Source: Jacaranda mimosifolia (lineage: Eukaryota; Streptophyta; Magnoliopsida; Lamiales; Bignoniaceae). Taken from it: 64,000 nucleotides of DNA. This document shows positions 22,954-33,984 of this stretch, one piece after another; position 1 is the first letter of the stretch, and every line of letters starts with the position of its first letter. The stretch is from contig CM032125.1 in assembly GCA_018894105.1 (NCBI GenBank), positions 34,023,032-34,087,031 of the forward strand, in the 5' to 3' direction. The position numbers and the translations under genes are program-made. Under the pieces are notes generated by a model. That model was not told the origin of the DNA and searched no databases. It saw only the letters and a list, made by a program, of their open reading frames with translations.

Positions 22954-22993
22954 CACGTGCCTATTTAAGAGACCTTCTCATTTATGAACACAT
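22954..22993 (+). promoter_or_regulatory. G-box and TATA-like element upstream of the 23011 gene
   Basis: A CACGTG G-box core at 22954-22959 is followed by a TATTTAA box at 22962-22968, 49 bp before the ATG. The distance would put the transcription start near 22993-23000. G-boxes bind bHLH/bZIP factors in plants; any specific regulation here is inference. Confidence 0.5.
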
Positions 22994-23010
22994 TCTATAT
23001 TGGGGGGTAG

Positions 23011-23592
23011 ATGGATTCCACAAGTGCTACTGCCCAATTCTTTCAATCCCTAAAAGATCACATAAAAATAGTGATTGCTCTTCCACTCCAACTCACGCTA
23101 AGATTACTGCTGTTGCCGCAACGCCGTCCAAGATCTCCGGACATAGAGAGTGGTGCTCAGCCCGCCGGGCCACCACCCGCCGATGGTCCTCCTCCACGGG
23201 TACTTCATCATCAATCCAATTATGAACTTTCAGCTATACTTCTCACTCTCTGCTTTACATCTGCGCTGGAATTCTTGCTGTTGTTTCTCCAGTTGCAGAA
23301 TGAACACAAAAATCTTCTTCGCTTCCCTCTCTCCTTTCACTTCTTCTCCCTCGCCATCACTTGTGCTTTCGCCACCACTTTTTTAGAGAAATTCGCTGGC
23401 GGCGGCACGGAGACTAAATTGGCCACTCTGCTTAGGAAAATCGGAATAGCCTGTTTTGCCGCCGCATTCTTTATCGCAATCATAATTCCCTCCCCGATGT
23501 GGCTAAGAATCGTGGTCTCTGCCATTTTCTTCTTCGCAATGGTTGCCGCCGTTTTCCAGAAATACTGCCAATGTGAAGATTCCATCAGCTAA
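23011..23592 (+). CDS. Small intronless plant membrane protein, 193 aa
   Basis: A single open frame with clearly non-random composition. Residues 1-70 form a polar N-terminal region with an Arg/Pro-rich stretch (RRPRSPDIESGAQPAGPPP). Four hydrophobic segments follow: about 71-93 (YELSAILLTLCFTSALEFLL), 104-124 (FPLSFHFFSLAITCAFATTF), 143-159 (IGIACFAAAFFIAIIIP) and 163-181 (LRIVVSAIFFFAMVAAVF). It ends in a short cytosolic-type tail with CQCED. There is no signal peptide or catalytic motif, and I do not recognise the family; plants have many such short multi-span proteins. The ATG is the first after the TATA-like box. Antisense and second-frame ORFs overlapping it are shadows. Confidence 0.75.
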   Translation: MDSTSATAQFFQSLKDHIKIVIALPLQLTLRLLLLPQRRPRSPDIESGAQPAGPPPADGPPPRVLHHQSNYELSAILLTLCFTSALEFLLLFLQLQNEHKNLLRFPLSFHFFSLAITCAFATTFLEKFAGGGTETKLATLLRKIGIACFAAAFFIAIIIPSPMWLRIVVSAIFFFAMVAAVFQKYCQCEDSIS

Positions 23593-24627
23593 TCGGCCGT
23601 CTCTGTTGCTGGAATTTCTGCAGGCCTTCGAGGGCGAAAAAGATCATTTTTTTTAATAATAATTCTAAATGTGTAATAACCATTATTGTTCTGATTTTTC
23701 CGTTGTGGTTTCAAAATACTTTTTTTCTTTGGTCGCTTCAATTCGTAGAAGCATTTCCCTTTTCTTTTTTTTTTTTCAATAAATCGTTTTCGCGTCTTGG
23801 TATTGCTCGTTAGGAAGATCTACGAACTGTGTTGTTTTCGCAGCGGTAGATATATTTTTATTACTAAGGTCAGGTTATGTTTTTCTGTGTAATTTTATTA
23901 TGTATTTTGAGAAAATAAATTATTAAAGAATGTAAAAATTATTTTTTGTTATGTTTGTTTATATTTTGATAAAGATATTTTTTAAATGTAGTAATCAAAT
24001 AATGTTTTTTTTGTTAAATTTTTGGGGTAATAATAAAATTGAATAATTTTTTAATATTAAAATAATAATAAAATATATAATATATATAGAATATATGTAT
24101 GGATACATTAGAGAAGTGTGATTTGGACTAAAAATGAGAATATATTTAATTATATTTCTTTAAAATAATATTGCTCCGTGGAAAGATAACGAAGCACTCC
24201 CTCGGTTTTTTAAAGTTCTATTTAAAAAAAAAAAGTTTGATCTTGCATATCTTCATGCTTTGTCCGTATTGTCGTCCTCACAGCCAATACATTTCTGTGC
24301 CCCGATTGGTTGGAAGTCACCAACATACTATTTGGGCTTATATTAGAATCAAACTTCAATCATATGATCTTTCAATGTTTGAGTTATAAATAGTTATAAA
24401 AGTCAAATAAATCAAATAAAAATAATTAAATCAAACAATAAATAACTTGTTTAAATGTAATTGAATATTTATAATCCTCGATTGAGTGGCATCACGAAAA
24501 ATTCTAAATGAAGAATTGAAATATCATTATTGAACGATTTTCAAGACGAAGTGACAAAGAGTGAGGGTATTTTTGTACTTGTATGGTTTTCACTTATCAA
24601 GGAGGACACAAATTTTTCACATATTCT
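23593..24627. other. 3' flank and AT-rich intergenic DNA
   Basis: An AATAAA-like poly(A) signal occurs in TTTCAATAAATCG near 23776. No second gene; the plus-strand frame at 24171-24389 has no recognisable features. Confidence 0.5.
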
Positions 24628-24978
24628 GAGGGTGTTTGGGTAAGTTTATAAGCTCTTTAAAATATCTTATAAGATGTTTAAGAGTTTATAAGTTGATAAA
24701 AAGTATTTGATATTTTTTGTAAAAAAAGAGCTTATAAGATCATAAAATAAGATGTTAGAAGCTTATTAGCTTTTTTGACAAAAGTAAGGAGATCCTAACT
24801 TATTTTTAAAATCTTAACAAGTTCCTTCATTTTTAATCATTTTAATTATAAAATTGTTATTATTAACATTTTATAAGCTTTAAGATCTTATTTTATCCAA
24901 ACACTTCAACAACTTATTTTAAAAATAAAATCTAACATCTTATAAGATATGTGACAATAAATTTAGCCAAACACTCTC
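24628..24978. mobile_element. MITE with GAGGGTGTTTGG termini
   Basis: Left GAGGGTGTTTGG and right CCAAACACTCTC are inverse of each other, enclosing inverted AAGTTTATAAGCTC / CTTATAAGAT words. This type is widespread in eudicots and usually classed as hAT. I did not find a matching 8-bp flank. Confidence 0.6.
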
Positions 24979-25868
24979 TACGTTGCTAGAATATGATTTT
25001 TATTGATGGGTGACAAACTCTCACAATAAAGAAGTATTTTCCATATTACACGAAGTTATAACTTATTCGCCATGGGACCCACTGTAACCTCGGTCAATTA
25101 TGGACAAGCTGTAGTTTAAGTAATCACTTGAAAGCGCTTTAGGACGATTATGAATCAAGAGACATTATATATGATTAAGTTAAAAAATAAAATAATATTA
25201 TTATGTTACATAATTTCATATTTTTTGCAAAGTAAGAAAATGTTATTTAATCAGTAATCGTTTGATCATGTTATTAATGGAAGAAATGCTATATGAAAAG
25301 GTGAAAATATATATATTGTAATGTAGAAAATAAAATAAAATAAAATAATAAAATATTTAATTACAAAAAATGAAACAAGGTGAGCAGCAGAACCCCAAAG
25401 GTCGACAAATTACATAAATTTAGTACCTTTTTTTTTTTTTCAATGAAATAATTAATTTTATTATATAAAGATCAAACGAACTCAAACAAAATATTGAGAG
25501 GATATACCAATAATCACATCAACATAAGTTGGATCAACACTCATACCTTTGATGAAACCTGAATCCAGATTGAAAACGCTAAAGCCATCCCTCATTCTCA
25601 AAGGACAATTACTCTAGATATAATCCCTTTCAATTATTTAGTCATGTGAAAATTTTTAATTAGTGGAAATTAGATATATCATTACATCAAATATTTATAA
25701 CTAAAATATTCATTTCCATATTAATTATCATCCATGATGTAACTCTTAAAAAAGAAATAAATAAAATTTTCTAAGCATATAATCAAGATTTATTCTCTCG
25801 CAATAACAAAAAACCTAAATCAAAACTATCTTCTCCATTACTCACCCTGAAAAATCATATTTTTTTAA
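24979..25868. other. AT-rich intergenic DNA
   Basis: No gene, RNA or clean repeat supported. Confidence 0.5.
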
Positions 25869-26387
25869 GGAGTGTAAAATAAATAGAATCAATTTGATTA
25901 TAGCTCGATTTGTGCTCGAATTTTTTTGAGCTCAAACTCTAACTGATTAAGTTGTTCGATTGTTCAGTAACTGGTTTGAAAGTACTTTTTAAATTATATT
26001 TTTATATCTTAATTAATAATTATTTATATTAAACATTTACTTTTTATTTTTAAATATTTTTATATATTAACTACATAAATTATTATATATTAATTATTTA
26101 TATTGATTCAATTCTAAATTATGAGCGATTGGTTGATCTAATTAAACTCGAACTTGATTAATGCCAAGTTTGCAAATTGAAGCTTGAGTTCTTATTTTTT
26201 TAATTCGAGCTCAATTTCAAATCAATGAAAAAAAGCTTGTCAAACTCTAATGTAGTAAGCTTGCTTATACATTTTCTTTTTCAATCTCGAACCAATAAAA
26301 AATAGTTCATCAAGTGAACTCAAAACACTAAATTGGAACTCAAATTCCAACATACAATTGTTATCAAGTACGGCTCGTCAACACTCC
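25869..26387. mobile_element. Probable degenerate MITE with GGAGTGT/ACACTCC ends
   Basis: GGAGTGT near 25870 and ACACTCC near 26381 bracket a region in which GCTCGA and TCGAGC words recur in both orientations, the layout of plant GGGTGT..GAGCTCGAGC MITEs. No target duplication was found. Confidence 0.35.
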
Positions 26388-26972
26388 CCTCTCTCTTGAT
26401 GTATTTGATTACTGCAGGTTTACTTTCATTTTCAAGCCCCATTTTTATTTTTATTTGAAAATAAAAACTGAAAACTAAAACCTTTTTACAATTTTTTTAA
26501 AAAAAAAATATACATTTTCTTCTCAAAACTATTTCTAAACTTATCATATCATCTTAATATCACATTAATCACATTTAAATTTAATTTGATATAAAGTATC
26601 CTCTATCATTTTAAAATTAATAAAGTACACAAATATTTCAAAAAAATAATTTTTTTAGACATAAAAAATATAAATTAACCTACTTTTCAATCTTATAAAA
26701 TATTCTAATCATTACTTTATAACATTTCATCCAAATACATCTCAATTTTTATTTTTATTTCGTAACTAACTTTTCAACTTTTAAAAATATATGAAAACTA
26801 AAAATGCCTCTGAAAATAAAAACAAACCGACTGTAACTTTCTCTTCGATTAATCACATAGTTACAAATCTTAACAAATAATAAAAGCAAAATGGAAAAAT
26901 AAGAGAAAAGAAATAAAACCCCTTTTTTGTTTTGGGAATGAAAGAATGACCCCACACCCTTTATTAGTTAAT
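26388..26972. mobile_element. MITE of the GTTTGNTTTTATTTTCA family, and AT-rich flank
   Basis: About 26405-26830 starts with TACTTTCATTTTCA and ends with CTGAAAATAAAAACAAACCG. It contains ATTTCATCCAAATAC and CTAACTTTTCAACTTTTA words shared with the copies at 21106-21452 and 51060-51310. Degenerate. Confidence 0.45.
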
Positions 26973-26981
26973 TCATAGAAA

Positions 26982-27094
26982 GAGAAAAATGAACTGATGT
27001 ATTTATTGAATATTAGATCCATCGGAACTAGGTGGGCTCGAAACTACAGCTTCTGCCTTTACAAGATGGTGCTCTAACCAATTAAACTACAATC
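26982..27094 (-). mobile_element. Short tRNA-derived SINE
   Basis: Read on the minus strand it begins GATTGTAGTTTAATTGGTTA (A-box TAGTTTAATTGG), passes an anticodon-loop-like CTTGTAA and reaches a B-box AGTTTCGAGCCC. It then leaves the tRNA pattern and ends in TTTTTCTC. The 3' half cannot pair with the 5' acceptor, so this is not a working tRNA gene. A perfect 9-bp direct repeat TCATAGAAA flanks it (26973-26981 and 27095-27103), as expected for retroposition. At 113 bp it is short for a plant SINE. Confidence 0.75.
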
Positions 27095-27338
27095 TCATAG
27101 AAATAAGGGATCTAGCAGAAAATCTATTTTTTGTTATTTTTTATTTTATCTTTGTATGAAATATTTCTGGAGGAGGAAAAAAAAAAAAAAGGAAAAATAT
27201 AATCAAACAAACAAACTTTGTGACCTTTCTTTTCAGATAACATCAGAACGAGATTAATCTATCACACTTTTATCTTCAGTCTCTCTCTCACAACCTCCGC
27301 ACCGCTTCTAGCAGAACCCAACTGAAAAATCAAGAAAA

Positions 27339-28067
27339 ATGTCAGGTGAAGTTGGTCCGTCAACCGACAAACGTCTCCCCAAAGAAGAACCGCACGAACC
27401 AAACGCAAGCAGCGGCGATGTGAAAACCACAGCAACACCACCCACCCGCAGGCGTATCTTCACTTTCTGGCATCTCATCGCTCTTGCAGTGATGATAATT
27501 CTCTCCGCCGGTGGCATGGTAAGCGCCGAGGACTTTGCTTTCGTCCTCTTCTCCATAATTTACATGTATTTCCTATCAAAAGTCGCATTTCCACCCACTT
27601 CCCCACACTCCGAGCCCCCAGTATTCGGTAAGAAGAACACGATTCTAAACCTCTACGTCCTCGTGGCGGCGGTGATCGGGTTGATTCTTCCAATAGTTCA
27701 CATAATTGAAGGTATTTTTGGAGGAGATAGGGAGGGGATCGAAGCTGCCGTACCCCATCTTTTCTTATTAGCCAGCCAAGTTTTCATGGAGGGGATTTCG
27801 TTCTCCGGCAATTTTTCGCTGCCGATTCGCGTTTTCGTGCCGGTGTTGTACAATTCGAGGAGGATTTTCACGATTGTGGAGTGGCTGAGGGGGGAATTTT
27901 CGAAGGGGGAAATGGAGGACTACGACGCGAGGAGATTGTATGTGGGGAGAGGTCTTGCTGTTGCTAATATGGCGTTTTGGTGCTTCAATTTGTTTGGGTT
28001 TTTGTTGCCAGTTTTTCTCCCCAAGGCTTTCAAGATCTATTACAACTCCAAAAGAAAGCATGATTAA
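27339..28067 (+). CDS. Intronless plant transmembrane protein, 242 aa
   Basis: One long open frame that is GC-richer than its surroundings. Residues 1-40 are hydrophilic (MSGEVGPSTDKRLPKEEPHE onward) and end in basic RRR. Hydrophobic segments follow at about 41-60 (FTFWHLIALAVMIILSAGGM), 64-83 (EDFAFVLFSIIYMYFLSKVA), 101-124 (LNLYVLVAAVIGLILPIVHI), 137-150 and 211-230 (NMAFWCFNLFGFLLPVFLPK). A conserved-looking soluble stretch around YNSRRIFTIVEWLRGEF lies between the last two. It resembles a plant-specific family of uncharacterised membrane proteins (possibly the one labelled DUF7733, from memory and unverified). The function is unknown. The first ATG follows a purine-rich leader (CAAGAAAAATG). 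Confidence 0.85.
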   Translation: MSGEVGPSTDKRLPKEEPHEPNASSGDVKTTATPPTRRRIFTFWHLIALAVMIILSAGGMVSAEDFAFVLFSIIYMYFLSKVAFPPTSPHSEPPVFGKKNTILNLYVLVAAVIGLILPIVHIIEGIFGGDREGIEAAVPHLFLLASQVFMEGISFSGNFSLPIRVFVPVLYNSRRIFTIVEWLRGEFSKGEMEDYDARRLYVGRGLAVANMAFWCFNLFGFLLPVFLPKAFKIYYNSKRKHD

Positions 28068-28339
28068 GGATTCAAAGTGGTCTAATGCTTATCTTCTTTC
28101 TTGGGCAACCAACAATATTACATACTGTTGGTTTGGTGGGATCTAGGTTGTAATTAAGATGTAAATTTGTTTTCGTAAGCTTCTCTTGATTAGACAGTGG
28201 AGTAGTAAGTTCTACTGAATTTACCATATAGCACAACACTTATTTTGTATATATATCATGCATTGACAAGTATAATGGAAGATAATATTTTGTATTGGCA
28301 AGTATATACTACTGCTACATTATTAATAAAGAGCATACC

Positions 28340-28370
<31 letters not shown>

Positions 28371-28555
28371 TTTTTGTTTCCCAATATTTCTAATTTATTC
28401 TTGTAGATATTATTTCTCCCATTTAAATTATTATTATTTTATTAAAACTACATGAATGAGTTTTTATCAAGTATTAATTGATTGATTTTTTTTTAATTGT
28501 AGCAATTACTTTAAGCCACTTGAATTTTGAAGTTACATTATCATAATATAATTAA
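28068..28555. repeat. 3' flank with (TG)n microsatellite
   Basis: 3' flank of the membrane-protein gene. A (TG)14-type run occupies 28343-28370. Otherwise AT-rich. Confidence 0.7.
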
Positions 28556-29437
28556 TTTTTATTTTTATTAAATGCACACACATTGAGTATGTATACACCG
28601 CCCATCACTAGCGGAAGATATTAAAAGAATTGTGTTATTGTTGCCAAAATCTCAATTATACGTACATTTCGTATTCTTTATAATAATTTTGGATCTTGAT
28701 GGTCCAAGGAACAAATTAGTATTATTTCAAAATTATAGTTTAAATTATGCAATTACAAGGTCATGATTTCGAGCACAATAAAAAGTGGATAAAAATATGA
28801 TGCATGTATCACAAATTATACCAAAGATAATTATAATATTAAAAAGAAATTTTTATTTTTATTAAATGCACACACATTGAGTATGTATCCGCCACCCATC
28901 ACTAGTGGAAGATATTAAAAGTATTGTGTTATTGTTGCCAAAATCTCAATTATACGTACATTTTGTATTCTTTATAATAATTTTGGATCTTGATTGTCCA
29001 AGGAACAAATTAGTATTATTTCAAAATTATAGTTTAAATTATGCAATTACAAGGTCATGATTTCAAGCACAATAAAAAGTGGATAAAAATATGATGCATG
29101 TATCACAAATTATACCAAAGATAATTATAATATTAAAAAGAAATTATTATTTTTATTAAATGCACACATTGAGTATGTATCCACCACCCATCACTAGTGG
29201 AAGATATTAAAAGTATTGTGTTATTGTTGCCAAAATCTCAATTATACGTACATTTTGTATTCTTTATAATAATTTTGGATCTTGATGGTCCAAGGAACAA
29301 ATTAGTATTATTTCAAAATTATAGTTTAAATTATGCAATTACAAGGTCATGATTTCAAGCACAATAAAAAGTGGATAAAAATATGATGCATGTATCACAA
29401 ATTATACCAAAGATAATTATATTATTAAAAAGAAATT
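28556..29437. repeat. Three tandem copies of a 294-bp unit
   Basis: Units start at 28556, 28850 and 29144 with TTATTTTTATTAAATGCACA and end with AATATTAAAAAGAAAT. They differ at only a few positions, for example GTATACACCGCCC, GTATCCGCCACCC and GTATCCACCACCC, or CACACACATT against CACACATT. There is no reading frame. This looks like a recent local amplification or a short satellite seed. Confidence 0.95.
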
Positions 29438-29533
29438 CAATTAAAGGTTATATAGTCATTTTGAATTTTGATGAATGACTAAAACATAGTGTTTTTTTGT
29501 TCTTTTTCTTTTTTACTTTGCTCTCTTTTATAT

Positions 29534-29837
29534 CACTACAAAATGTAATATTAGTCACAAGAATATAAATAACAATACGAAAATTATCACTCATAACATA
29601 TTTTAAAAGAAAATATTTTTTATTGTATCACTAATGATATTTTTAAGTGTCAATATTGTGTATAATATATGACCAAAAATTAGTGTTTTATCTATGGCTA
29701 TTCAAATTAGTAACACTTGAACAGATAAAAAATATAATTTATAATTTATAGCAATATTTTCATTTTCATTAGACTATTGCTATAAATGTATTACTAACTA
29801 TTGATATTGACAAATGAAAACACATTTTTTTGTAATC
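29534..29837. mobile_element. Possible CACTA-type MITE
   Basis: The left end CACTACAAAATGTAATATT fits a CACTA terminus, and the right end ACACATTTTTTTGTAAT is its imperfect inverse. AGTCAC, GTATCAC and AGTAACAC words recur inside. The flanks give no clean 3-bp duplication, and the right terminal CACTA is mutated. Confidence 0.35.
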
Positions 29838-30045
29838 AAAATAATACTAAACAAAAATAATATGAAGATTACCAAAATAACCCTCCACAAAATTAAAGTG
29901 AAAATGAAATTACAAGAGAAAGGGAATAGAATCCTGAGCTGTAGAACTGCAATACTAATTACTGAAGGGTGTTAATGATCCGTTACTGTTGCAGTGTTCT
30001 CTTCTTGCATTTTACACTGTTGTTTGCCTAGAAAAAGAGAAAAAA

Positions 30046-33000
30046 ATGTGGTTGTTTAGCAGAAAAGGGCCTTCGGGCTTCTCAGCTACCTCCACGGCGG
30101 AGCAAGTCACTGAAGGGATTGATGGGTCGGGCCTCACGGCCATTGTTACAGGTTTCCTTTTTTTTTTTTTTTTTTTTCTTTCTTTTATGTGTGTATTTTG
30201 GAGATGGGTTTCTCTAACATCATCAGCTTATGTTGCTTGGAATTTATGGGACAGTTTTGTTCGAAAACCCTGGCTAAAACTAGGAGTCCTAAAATCTTAA
30301 TGAATAGGAGCATAGAAAAGGAAGAGCTAACTCTTATGTTGCCTCGTAGCAGTTGAAAATCGTGATTGGCAAATTATTCCGTGTTTATTCCGCAACCAAC
30401 AGAAGAAGGGAATTTTGTCGTAGAGTTATTTAATTTTGTTGAAAGTTGAATATTTACTTCCTGTTTGTGGGTGGGAAAATGCAAATTATTACTTGTTTGT
30501 GCATTCTAGCTAGAAAAGGGATTAGAAGAAGGCTTTCTGAATTTTCAAAAATAGCATTTTCCATAGGGATATGGTATGATGTATAGCTTCAAGAAGGTAA
30601 TTCCCTGTTATATATGATGTTTTATTTGTTATTTTCTTCTTCTGTCAAAGGAGTCCACATTAATGTGTCAGGTGGATAAACTGGTTTTTGGTGATCTTAG
30701 TTCTTTGTGGGTCACTCTTGATGATTTTTTCTCACATCAAGTAATCGAGGGCCATGAGACTTGGATATAGGATCTTATGGTATTTTTAAGGATAAAACTT
30801 CCAATTTATGCCTATCAGTTGTGGTGGATGTAACTGGCCTCCATATTTGTTGATGGATCTAGCGATCATTATTGACACTATTTGTGGGAACGACGTATAT
30901 GCGCCTCTTTCCATACCCCTGGACTAGGATAAAGATGATACTTGTTATTGTCCCATATAGAAAAATTGGTTTGGTCATCATCAACATTCTTAGATAGATT
31001 AACCTCACAACTGAGGAAATGAAAGAATCTACATTATCTAAAATGTGAAGCCAAATTGTACTTTACCTAAACTTGTTAAACAGTGTGCCACATTGATGGT
31101 ATTCTATGCTAGCTCAGATTTTGTTTGCTTATAATGACCCTGGTGTCACAATTGCTACTGCTATTGTAGGAGCTTCAAGTGGTATTGGAGCAGAAACTGC
31201 AAGGGTACTTGCATTGCGTGGTGTCCATGTCATTATGGCAGTGAGAAATCTCTCTGCTGGGAATGAGGCCAAAGAAACAATCATCAAAGAGACTCCAAAT
31301 GCAAAAGTTGACGCTATGGAGTTAGATCTCAGTTCCATGGCATCAATCAGGAAATTTGCATCAAAGTTCAATTCCTTGGGCCTTCCTCTGAATGTTCTTG
31401 TGTACGAGACATGTTTATCGGATTTATTTGGACTTTGTTTGGGTGCTCCCATAGTCAAATCACTCAAATGATGATTGTGATTGATGAGATCTTTATTCCA
31501 AGATTTCAAAGGAGTGCATTTTTGTTTGCGTTAATCTTGCTTTCAAGTTTCAACTGTGCACTCTAAATATGAACATTATGTCAAAACATATCCTGTTATT
31601 TCTTTCTCGGATGTTCTTCACTAACTATACAGTCTTTGGCATTTCATCTCTCAATTGCATACTGATGCATAAGCAGTATGTAGCTAATAAGCATCATTAT
31701 TTCATTGCTGAACCTCTAGTTATTGTTTTGGACAATGATTAGATAGTGTAATCTTTACTTATACTTTAATCAGTATCAATTTTGTTTTCACTTTTCACCA
31801 GAAACAATGCTGCAGTTATGGCAACACCTTTCATGCTTTCAAAAGACAGCATAGAGCTGCAATTTGCAACAAACTATGTGGGTAAGATTTCATCTTCAAC
31901 ATGAATTGTGAATGAGCTGTAAAAATATCATAGCTTCAGCTGATTTTAACTCCCGAAATGAATTCATCTGTTGCTTGAATTTTGGATGGGGATTGGATAC
32001 AGGTATATATATGATTTTCACTTGTCTCATTAATGAAGACTCTTGCTATAAAATGACAGTAACTAAGTTTTCTCTTCTTGCAGGACATTTCCTTTTGACA
32101 AATTTGATGTTGGAAACCATGAAGAGAACAGCTTGTGAAAGTAGTCATGAAGGAAGAATTGTCAATGTTTCATCACGGAGGCACACGTTTTCATACCCTA
32201 AAGGGATCTGGTTTGATAAAATTAACGATCAATCAGGGTAAAACCCTAAACCACAGGAGTGTGGTATCTTACTTGCAAGGCATTATTTTCTCTCATGTTA
32301 TCAATTATGCTGCATTCAAGATGCATCTGTCATAGTGATTGAGAGGTTGCTGGGCTTCAGCAAAATTTGAGGCTCACCAACCATGTACCAAAAGTGCTAC
32401 CTGTCTGAAGGAGCCATCAGTATTTACCCATTCGTGTTTTCTAGTTTAGTAAATGTGTGTATACTTCTGTTTTTCAGATATATATTAATTTAGTGCATAT
32501 AGTGATGCAGGTACAACAGCCTATCTGCATACGGGCAATCAAAGCTTGCTAATGTGCTGCATGCTAATGAACTTGCTAGGCGTTTGAAGGTAATTGTCTT
32601 GCTAAAGGATATCCATCATCTGCTTCATAGCTGAACTAAACTTTCATGATTTACTCCTTGGGTACAATTAGTTTTATAATCGTATGAGGTTAGAAAACTC
32701 AACCTTTTCAGACTTAGATTCTGATAAGGCAACAACAGAAAATACTATTGGATAACTCCCTTTTCATACGATGCATTTTCTATATTAACTATAATGATCT
32801 ATGCGATTTCTCTGAAGGAAGAGAAGGTGGAGATAACAGCTAATTCACTTCACCCAGGAGCAATTGCCACCAATCTTTTCCGTCATAGCAGCTTTATAAA
32901 TGGTATGACTTGCTCACTTTGAAAGTATTGTTATTCGTAAATGTTAAAAGCTTTTTAATTATGGGTTTTGCAATATTAGCACTTTGTGTATACTTGTAAG

Positions 33001-33443
33001 TGGGACATGCTTCGTTTCATATGTCCAATCCAAGTCTCTTCCTTTTGGTTAATTCAGGTCTTGTTGCTGCTCTTGGTAAGCATGTGATGAAAAATGTTCA
33101 CCAGGTACTTAATTAATTTTTTAACTACAATTATTGCCGTTGATATATAATCTTTTTCTACTCTCCGTTTTTTCATTGTTGAGGGTTCTGAGATGGCAAG
33201 AAAACATACATAGTGGAAGAAAAAATCTGGAATTATCCACATTTTGACATGTTCCTGTGGAATGCTTTGCAGGGAGCAGCAACAATATGCTATGTGGCAT
33301 TGCATCCAGATGTTAAAGGCATCACTGGGAAATATTATGCGGACTGTAACTTGGCTGAGACAAGCTCGCAAGCTAATGATCAAGAATTGGCCAAAAAATT
33401 GTGGGACTTCACACAAAACCTGATAGACCAATGTAAGGTTTAA
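30046..33443 (+). CDS. Short-chain dehydrogenase/reductase, TIC32/RDH-like, 317 aa
   Basis: Eight exons: 30046-30151, 31170-31401, 31802-31881, 32084-32237, 32511-32589, 32818-32902, 33058-33104 and 33273-33443. All have GT-AG borders and the coding total is 954 nt. The protein starts [14 protein letters not shown] and shows the classical SDR set: NAD(P)-binding TGASSGIG (residues 35-42), DLSSM for the adenine pocket, NNAA (114-117; usually NNAG), IVNVSS with the catalytic Ser (169/170), Y198-x-x-x-K202 (YGQSK) and [12 protein letters not shown] after it. Order and length match plant retinol dehydrogenase/TIC32-like proteins, predicted NADPH-dependent oxidoreductases. The substrate and plastid role of this copy are not shown by sequence. 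A poly-T run (about 30157-30178) begins intron 1. It converges with kinase copy 2, 541 bp away. Its last exon was copied to 57583. Confidence 0.9.
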
Positions 33444-33984
33444 CCAAGATTTTCACTCTACAAATTGAAGAATGGTATGATATACTTTTCCCCTTCCCCA
33501 CTATTGTGCTCTCCAGGATTCCCCACAAAGAATCTTCATTTTCAAACTATTTGCTTCATTCAGAACACTGAAAAATAGAGCATCCATCTTTTTTGACGGT
33601 GAACTTCACATAATGAATAGAATATTTTAAAAAGATTTACTGTTGTATATACAAAAAGTAAAATCTCAATTTGTCTCCTCCCTATCGACTACTGCAGTTT
33701 ACCTTATCCCACAATAAATGACTCTGTAGCTACTTATTGTCTAGTCTTCCTCTTTCTTTTGTTCTATACAACAATGCAAGCAAACATGTTTTAAGCTCAA
33801 GACCTTTTCAAGGATCAGCTGTACAAGCGACGCCATCATCATCCCAAGCTCTAGAAACCTTTATATTTGGAGTTGAAATCGTTAACATGTTGAATCAAAT
33901 CCAGAATAACCAACTTTTTACCCACCAATGTCTCCAGTGAAATTCCCAGCAACTGATAGGAAAACTTCAGACCAAGAGAGGGTT
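33444..33984. other. Convergent 3' flanks of the SDR gene and kinase copy 2
   Basis: This spacer is repeated as 57600-58152 and, from TATACAAAAAGTAAA on, as 63352-63672. It includes the 3' untranslated regions of both neighbours. No separate gene; the plus-strand frame at 33737-33940 is not conserved as protein. Confidence 0.65.

Noticed and set aside
27020..27094. tRNA gene
   Set aside because: A- and B-boxes are present, but the acceptor stem cannot pair and perfect target duplications flank it, so it is a SINE or retropseudogene.
28556..29437. CRISPR-like array
   Set aside because: Contiguous 294-bp tandem units without short repeats and unique spacers, in a plant genome.
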